From Mesaphorura yosii (Eukaryota; Arthropoda; Collembola; Poduromorpha; Tullbergiidae), in contig WIXG01000340.1 in assembly GCA_009869945.1 (NCBI GenBank), forward strand, positions 19,287 to 83,286: a DNA stretch of 64,000 nucleotides, written 5' to 3'. Every line of letters begins with the position of its first letter. Position 1 is the stretch's first letter. Shown piece by piece: positions 58,397 through 64,000 of this stretch. The position numbers were made by a program, and so were the translations under genes. The notes beneath the pieces are model-generated. The model did not search any database and was not told where the DNA came from. It was given only the letters and a program-made list of their open reading frames with translations.

Positions 58397-59047
58397 GTGG
58401 TTATCATTAAGAAACACGAATCGCTTCACGTCTTCTCTGCGTGTAATTCTATTTGTCATATTCGCTGCTCCGCACGATCCACGGCACGGCACAATGTGAT
58501 ATGGTAATGATAATGGCCGGGATTATATTTTGCCAACGAGCGAGTCGAGCGCAAGCGACAAGCGTTACGAGCCGTGAACACGTGCTGCAAAGCAAACTGC
58601 AAAAGAAAATGCAAACGCGAGAGCTGGAAATTGTTATTGTGCAATTCAATATAGAGATACGGCAAGTGAAATTGTTTTAATGTGCTGTCTCCGCCGTCGC
58701 GTCATTGGACAACTAGCTGGCTTGACTTGACTTCACTGGCTCGGCTGGGCTGTCATTTTCATTTTCATCATGCGGGCGCATAAATGCTAAAATTTAGGGC
58801 CTTTGTGAGCATTACGGTGACATAAATTCCCGTCACAGTTTACAATTACTTTTAGTAGTACTAGAAATGTGAATTTTCGAATGTGGGACGCGGACGCCTG
58901 AAATCCAGCGTAAGAGCGTAACGTTCGTAATTTGTTGTCCTTCCAACTTTACGCCATGTTGTGGCCGCAGTCGCATTTTAAAAGTTCAGTCGCCAAGCTA
59001 AGTCAAGCAAAACCAGGCGATTCAGGCGACCGACGACCAACTTTCTC
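58397..59047. repeat. Degenerate noncoding duplication, copy 2
   Basis: Carries the same ordered blocks as copy 1 in the same orientation, without the roughly 0.85 kb middle part. Confidence 0.6.
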
Positions 59048-61912
59048 GCTTTTAGTTTTCGTAAACTTTTCCCATTTCGGTCTTGGCTGAGGCAGGAAGC
59101 TGAATGAGAGTTTTTATTGTGGGTCGACATAAACTGCCAAAACCTGCATCGTACATGTAAGCATGCGAGTGAGAAGAAAGTTAAACCGAAATTTGTGAGC
59201 TGAGGCTTAATTCCGAGAGAATAATTATCATGAAACGTGATTTGACAGCAGGAATTTGCGATCAGGATTAACGCTCAGGAAGGAAAGTCGAAACTTGAAT
59301 TCAGGAGCGAAATTACGTTGGCCACGTTGTGCTATGTCGAAGTGAATCGTGAATTTGATGGACTGTGACGTTTATGCGATCTGATGTAGTTAACCACATT
59401 TGACGTGACGCGATTTGGTTCATGGAAGTTTACGATCACAGGTTATGAAATATGCATTATACACGATGCTCTACACTGCACACATGGCAAACAACGGTTG
59501 ACTCGGATGCTGGAAGCTGGGCCGGAATTCGTGTAGGAAAAGGAAACCCGCAGTGTCAGAAATCTGGTTTGAGAACATTCCCGGATTATGTGCCAAGCAT
59601 GTTAAAATGTGAAACGAGAATGCACTGCTTTTGCTTCACGTTCCGCATTCTGCATGGAATAAAATCATGGAGCCCCTCGAGAGCTCCTGCAGGTCCTTGC
59701 TTTTACCTCTGACTTTATGCAGTGTAGTCTTGACGTTTTATGTAATGAATCGCTGACTGCTGCTGTACTTTGACTCTTGAGGTTAGATTCCTTAATCCAT
59801 CTTCCTCATTTTGTAAGAATGTATGCGAAGAAAGTATCAGCATGCAAGATCAAAGGAAGCCAAGCCGCAGAGAAAGCGAGGCATTCGTGCAATAATCGCA
59901 AGTCGCCTTTATTAATCCAATTAATTTCAAATTAAGATCAGTACTGCAATTCCAACGAGTTAGAATGAATTCAATTTACTAATTTAGCCAATATTGACAT
60001 GCCAATGCGCAAAGTGCATAAAAAAGTACCTATAACGAACAAGACAATAATAAAATAACACATGGAAAATATCTTTAATGGCTATGAAACTCAATATCAG
60101 ATTTAATTTTGAAGCGTTTGCTAGTGCTCTGCATTTGCAAGTAAAAACAGCAACACAAGATTAGCTACATTAATAATTTGTTAAGATACATACAAGATAG
60201 TGTTGCTTTTCGTGTCTTGGGACTGAAATTACGAGTTAATGATTTAGTGTCAGGGATTAGAAAGGTACAGCTACACCGCAGCAGGTAGTCGACACGACGC
60301 ATTATTCACCAAAATTAAGTCCAAGATACATATACAGTATAGCATAATTTACGTCATGAATGATGCAAGCAAGTCTTTTGTCAAGATTAAGGCTTTAAGC
60401 TCCCGAACTTCATCATCCTGTGCAAGCAAGTAAGACTGCCCGGTTCGCTGCAACCGTGGAGATTCACTGCGTCACGGCGTAATTACAGCTTAGGTCATAG
60501 TCATAAGGAACAAAACAAATTACGACTTGATTCAGTATAGAAATGGAGGGAGAATCCTTCACCTTTGACTCAAACTCGTTTAAAGCTGTATTTGTTCTTG
60601 AAATAAAACCGAATCCAAGCCCGAGACTCAGCATGCTTTCTTGAAAGTCCAATTAACACTGTACACAAGACAAGTACCGTGAAAAGCACTTATCACAGCG
60701 TTCAACCTTCATGCCTGCTTAAAAAAGAATGAGCAGCGGTTCATAACGTAACGGTCACAGTCACACTCGCAGTCAGCGTCCAAGACTTCAATTTGGATTG
60801 TAGCAGGCAAAACGAAGTTTTGTTTTTGTTTACTCACCGACTTGAGTGCTCTCTCGCTGCTTGCTGACGTCTTGCCTTGTGAAAGAATCACAAAATTCAC
60901 AATAATTACAAAGAAAGAAGTCCTTCAAACTTTTTTTGCAATTGCTACCCATTTGCGCTGATCTCTGGAAATGGACGTCTTTTCACGCCAGTGCCAGTCT
61001 GTCTTGCATGAGTCGAACAGCGATTTTGGACATTTTGAGTTTTGACTTGCACGAGGCCCTGGTAATTTGTTTCGGCCACTTACATGCAAAATTTACATTA
61101 CGTCCTTTCGTAATTCGACTTAATGGAGCCGGAATTGCCAGAATTTAAAAAAAATGAGTCCACAAAGAGAATTTAAAATTATTTACGCTTTTTGCTTCGT
61201 TTAGACGCAGCAGCAGTAGCGTCCGAGCATTTACGGGCCGTCCTGTTGAGTAGCTAAGTTTGCCTTGCCGGTCACAACCGCTTTCTTGGTCTTGGTACAA
61301 GTCTGTAGCATTTTTATCATGAGCATTTCAGAGGTAATGTGTTTAAGCTTTTATAGACTTGGAATATGTCCCAAGTGTAATGAAACCGGCAATAAGCAGC
61401 CAATTTCGCCTTGTAAATGGCTGCATGGCACCGTGGAATAAAGGTGAGACTTGACTTGCCTGCCTGTGTGAGGCCGAGAACTTTTGCTTCAGGATTGGGT
61501 TAGAAGCTAGGCTTATAACCTGTCGTTTTGACATGACGCTGGCGCTGTGCACGTTTTCTACTTCATTCGCGTACGATGTACGTGTGTTAAATAAAAAATG
61601 AAATCAAAATAAATGGTAGCAATAATGCTACCATTCTGCTCTTGGGGGCGACTGCCCTCGATTGCTATTGGTCTACTTGCTCTTCCTGAGAAATGTATGA
61701 ACAAAGAGCCTTAATTAAGGAAACCAATGGAGTGGAATCTTCCGCACCGCGTCAGTTAACCTCACGATTTCAAGGGTCACATAAGTTTCCACACAGCCAA
61801 ATGCCGATTTTCGAGACCTTTCTCACTTGGTCTTTAAAATGGGCATTTCAACATTATCATTGGCATTTTGGTTTACAAAAAGAACCCACCAATTGAGTTG
61901 AGCTGACTGGTC

Positions 61913-61918
61913 TTTATT
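61913..61918 (-). terminator. AATAAA polyadenylation signal of the cysteine-rich peptide gene
   Basis: Minus-strand AATAAA about 50 bases past the stop codon; a second overlapping copy lies at 61917-61922. Confidence 0.55.
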
Positions 61919-61969
61919 TATTGACTGACTACTTCTACCTGGAAAGATAAACATATTGTACTGGTTTAA

Positions 61970-62345
61970 TTAGTAGCCGTTACAGTCGCCCCCGCCCAGC
62001 AGACAACACTCTTTGCTGGAACAGCCCGCGGGACACTGCTCGCCAGAGCTGCACTGCAGTCTGGTCCCGATGCAGTGCGTCCAGAAGAGGTACGTACTGA
62101 TTCGACACCTGCACTTGAACCCGACCTGAGTCGACGCTCGCCCAATCGTGCAACCGCGTTTGTCTCGCTGGTAATGGCAGTCGCAGTGGTCCCGAGGGTC
62201 CGATTCAACTAAACGAAGAAACGAGACACGGTAACGAATTAGAGTGCAGAGCGCAAGAGAGAAGAAACTTGTAACTGTGTTTACCAGAGTAAACGAGAGC
62301 CAACAATAGCGCCAGCGCAGGCAGAAGCAAAATTTGAGCCTTCAT
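61970..62345 (-). CDS. Small secreted 12-cysteine protein (2 exons, 99 aa)
   Basis: Exon 1 (62345-62285) codes the signal peptide MKAQILLLPALALLLALVYS; exon 2 (62208-61970) follows across a 76-base intron (TCT G|GTAAAC ... TTTAG|TT). The mature part is about 78 residues with 12 cysteines: DHCDCHYQ, RGCTIG, FKCRCR, THCIG, LQCSS, EQCPAGC, KECCLLGGGDCNGY. All cysteines could pair. The GCTIG...KCRC core and the CCLLGGGDCNGY end remind me of a small secreted invertebrate protein family of unknown function. I cannot name it. Nothing in the sequence identifies it as a toxin. AATAAA follows at 61918-61913. Confidence 0.8.
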
Positions 62346-63850
62346 TTCAGACTTCAGACTTGTGTCGTCTTTTGGGAACTGAAGTCGTGGCAGCAAACTT
62401 GTGTCGTTTTTAAGCATTGTAAAATTCATTACTTGATTTGACTTGACGATTTGACCTGCAATACTACCTTGAGTTAATTGCATGTAATTTGTCAACATTT
62501 GCGATTACAGCGACTTGAATTCATTATATCATGAATCATAATCATGAAATCATGATCGTCACGGGTTGCGTAACTCAGGTGGAGTGCAGACTACTTTCAT
62601 AATTAGTCGGTCGTTTGGCGCATTCACCTTTCGCCATCTCGCCTTGACATTCATTCATTCAGCTTCTCCTTTCGTATTTTGCATTTCGGGATTCGTATTT
62701 CCATTCCATTTTGCAAACTTTGCACGTGTGATGCGAACACACGAGTTTGAGTTTCCAGTTTTTATTGGTGTTGGATTCCAAACTTTGTACTTTTATGAAG
62801 GATACTCAAACTTGAAGCTTCAAACTGCGTCAAACTTCAGTTTTGTAGTACTAGGCTGTTTGAGCGAGATGTTGTACCAGAATTTGATGGTCCTACCTTC
62901 CACTCCCCGAAATTTGGAACCACGCTTCTTAAGTAGAACAGAACACCAAGCGATTGCGTGAGAAAATGGAACGAGGGTTCAGACAAGATAAGAGCTTCAT
63001 TCACTGAGGGCCAGTTTATTGATCACAAATGTAAAATTTTGTAACTACTGAAACTAGCGGCTTTAATCTTTATTCCACTGACTTGAGACTTATTATTATT
63101 GCTCCAGAAGTTCTACATTCTCGACCAAAAAAGAAATGACAAGCCAAACCAAGCCCTTGAATCGTAGTTTTTAAATTGCAAGAAGGGATTCAAAGGACTC
63201 TTTATCCTTTTACCATCCGTCCTAAGTTAAACTCTTCTCTGATTTCAGGTGTTCCAATGGGCACTTCCTTCAAATACAAGCGTCCGTGACAGCGACAGCG
63301 GCTCAGAGACATCACACGGTCAATTTTCAATTTGTCAAACCGCCTACCGTATGTGCAATGAGATAAAGTCATCCTCCTTACAAATTCCTTGTAAATTGTA
63401 AATCCCAATAAAATCTCGCCTCTTCTTTCCAAATCCGAATCCAGCTACGCGAATTCCATTCAACCATTCTTTCCTCTCCACCTCAGCGGCCACTTTGAGC
63501 CTTGAGTCCAATAAATCCCGACGGTAATACTTTGAATAAAAAACTCATCATTTCCCGTTTCCCAACGAATCCTTCCCGTCATCCTTTTATCCCGAGCGAG
63601 AATTCAGTGAACCGCGTAGCGAGAAGCGGAGAGGAAACATTCCAAGCCAGCACCCAACTCCAAAAACATCAAAGTAATTGGTTATTCATTCGAAATCTCA
63701 TAACTCATGTGTATGGTCTCGGTCTTGGGCGCCGTCCTGCAGCCGCTTGGCTCCGGCTCAGTATAGTAGCCACAATCAACTGAATATCCGACAACCGAGT
63801 ATCATTGTTCTTTGTGTACACACCGCGACCAGCCGTGGTCCAGCCTCTTC
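62346..63850. other. Intergenic region
   Basis: No gene supported. Presumed promoter of the cysteine-rich peptide (-) at the left; 5' flank of the arrestin-domain gene (+) at the right. An ORF at 62566-62961 lacks an ATG start and any domain. Confidence 0.5.
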
Positions 63851-64000
63851 ATGGACATGGACTACATTCGCGAGTTTGACATTCGCCTGGAGAAGGAGAT
63901 GTACTACGCTGGAGAAACACTCTCCGGCCACGTGATCCTAGATACAATCGAGAATTTTAAGCTCAGAGGTTCGGACACGATTCACGATTCCAATGGCGAT
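63851..64000 (+). CDS. Arrestin-domain protein (ARRDC-like), first coding exon, truncated by the window end
   Basis: An ATG at 63851 (another in frame at 63857) opens MDMDYIREFDIRLEKEMYYA, followed by GETLSGHVILDTIENFKLRG. This matches the first strands of the N-terminal arrestin domain of alpha-arrestins (ARRDC/TXNIP type): an acidic strand, then Y.AGE.LSG.V.L. These proteins are adaptors that link membrane cargo to NEDD4-type ubiquitin ligases. The exon probably ends at CTCAGAG|GTTCGG near 63967-63968, since the codons after that (SDTIHD) no longer look like the domain. The rest of the gene lies outside. Confidence 0.75.
   Translation, partial: MDMDYIREFDIRLEKEMYYAGETLSGHVILDTIENFKLRGSDTIHDSNGD

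Larger units (their letters stand above)
43331..61969. other. Gene-poor region, 18.6 kb
   Basis: No gene supported with confidence on either strand. The stretch is mostly cryptic simple sequence: words such as GCAGTGCAGT, CACGGCACGG, GCATTGCATT, CAAGTCAAGT and GACTCGACTC recur in short local clusters. A degenerate duplicated block (56176-57600 and 58397-59047) is noted separately, as is a weak candidate coiled-coil terminal exon (minus strand, about 43907-43981). It may be regulatory DNA or intron of a gene whose exons lie outside. Confidence 0.5.

Noticed and set aside
62566-62961. 131-codon plus-strand ORF
   Set aside because: Begins at a non-ATG codon, is Phe/Ser-rich as expected of translated AT-rich DNA, and has no domain.
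1-64000. CRISPR arrays, insertion sequences, rRNA genes, bacterial operons
   Set aside because: No regularly spaced repeats, transposase motifs with terminal repeats, or rRNA signatures were seen, and the gene structures are eukaryotic.

Overview
This window is nuclear DNA from an animal. The genes have many short GT-AG introns (mostly about 60 to 110 bases), AATAAA signals after the stop codons, and typical metazoan families: fatty-acid amide hydrolase (FAAH), LIM/EPLIN-type, tetraspanin, CARD/death domain and arrestin-domain. An mpaB-like (DUF2236) gene, several FAAH1-type paralogues and the LIM gene fit an ecdysozoan, perhaps a non-insect arthropod such as a springtail. That placement is inference. 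I see no prokaryotic operon, CRISPR array, rRNA, convincing tRNA or intact transposon.

Layout. At 1-643 (+) is the 3' part of an mpaB-like gene. At 1975-2238 (+) is an orphan first coding exon. Two tandem FAAH genes follow at 3225-5784 and 6448-8639 (+), then a small secreted helical, Gly/Pro-rich protein at 9586-10400 (+). A 17-exon gene for a double-LIM EPLIN-like cytoskeletal protein occupies 11323-24776 (-). A gene-poor stretch runs to 32000, followed by a charged, probably nuclear protein (+) converging on a disrupted tetraspanin (-, 32588-33922). Next come a small ORF (34524-34808) placed 26 bases before a third FAAH gene (34835-37268, +), a CARD plus two death-domain adaptor (37835-39240, +), a poly(3-hydroxybutyrate) (PHB) depolymerase-like secreted hydrolase with type-2 (permuted) order (40026-41501, +), and two neighbouring secreted precursor genes on the minus strand (41711-42067 and 42752-43330). 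From 43331 to 61969 there is no convincing gene, only cryptic simple sequence and a degenerate duplicated noncoding block. A 12-cysteine secreted peptide gene (-, 61970-62345) and the 5' exon of an arrestin-domain gene (+, from 63851) close the window.

The genes do not form one pathway. The three FAAH copies, with conserved intron positions and identical internal exon sizes, form a local family. They suggest expanded hydrolysis of lipid amides, but substrates cannot be read from sequence. All exon structures were joined by hand from splice consensus, reading frame and family alignment. No transcript or database search was used.
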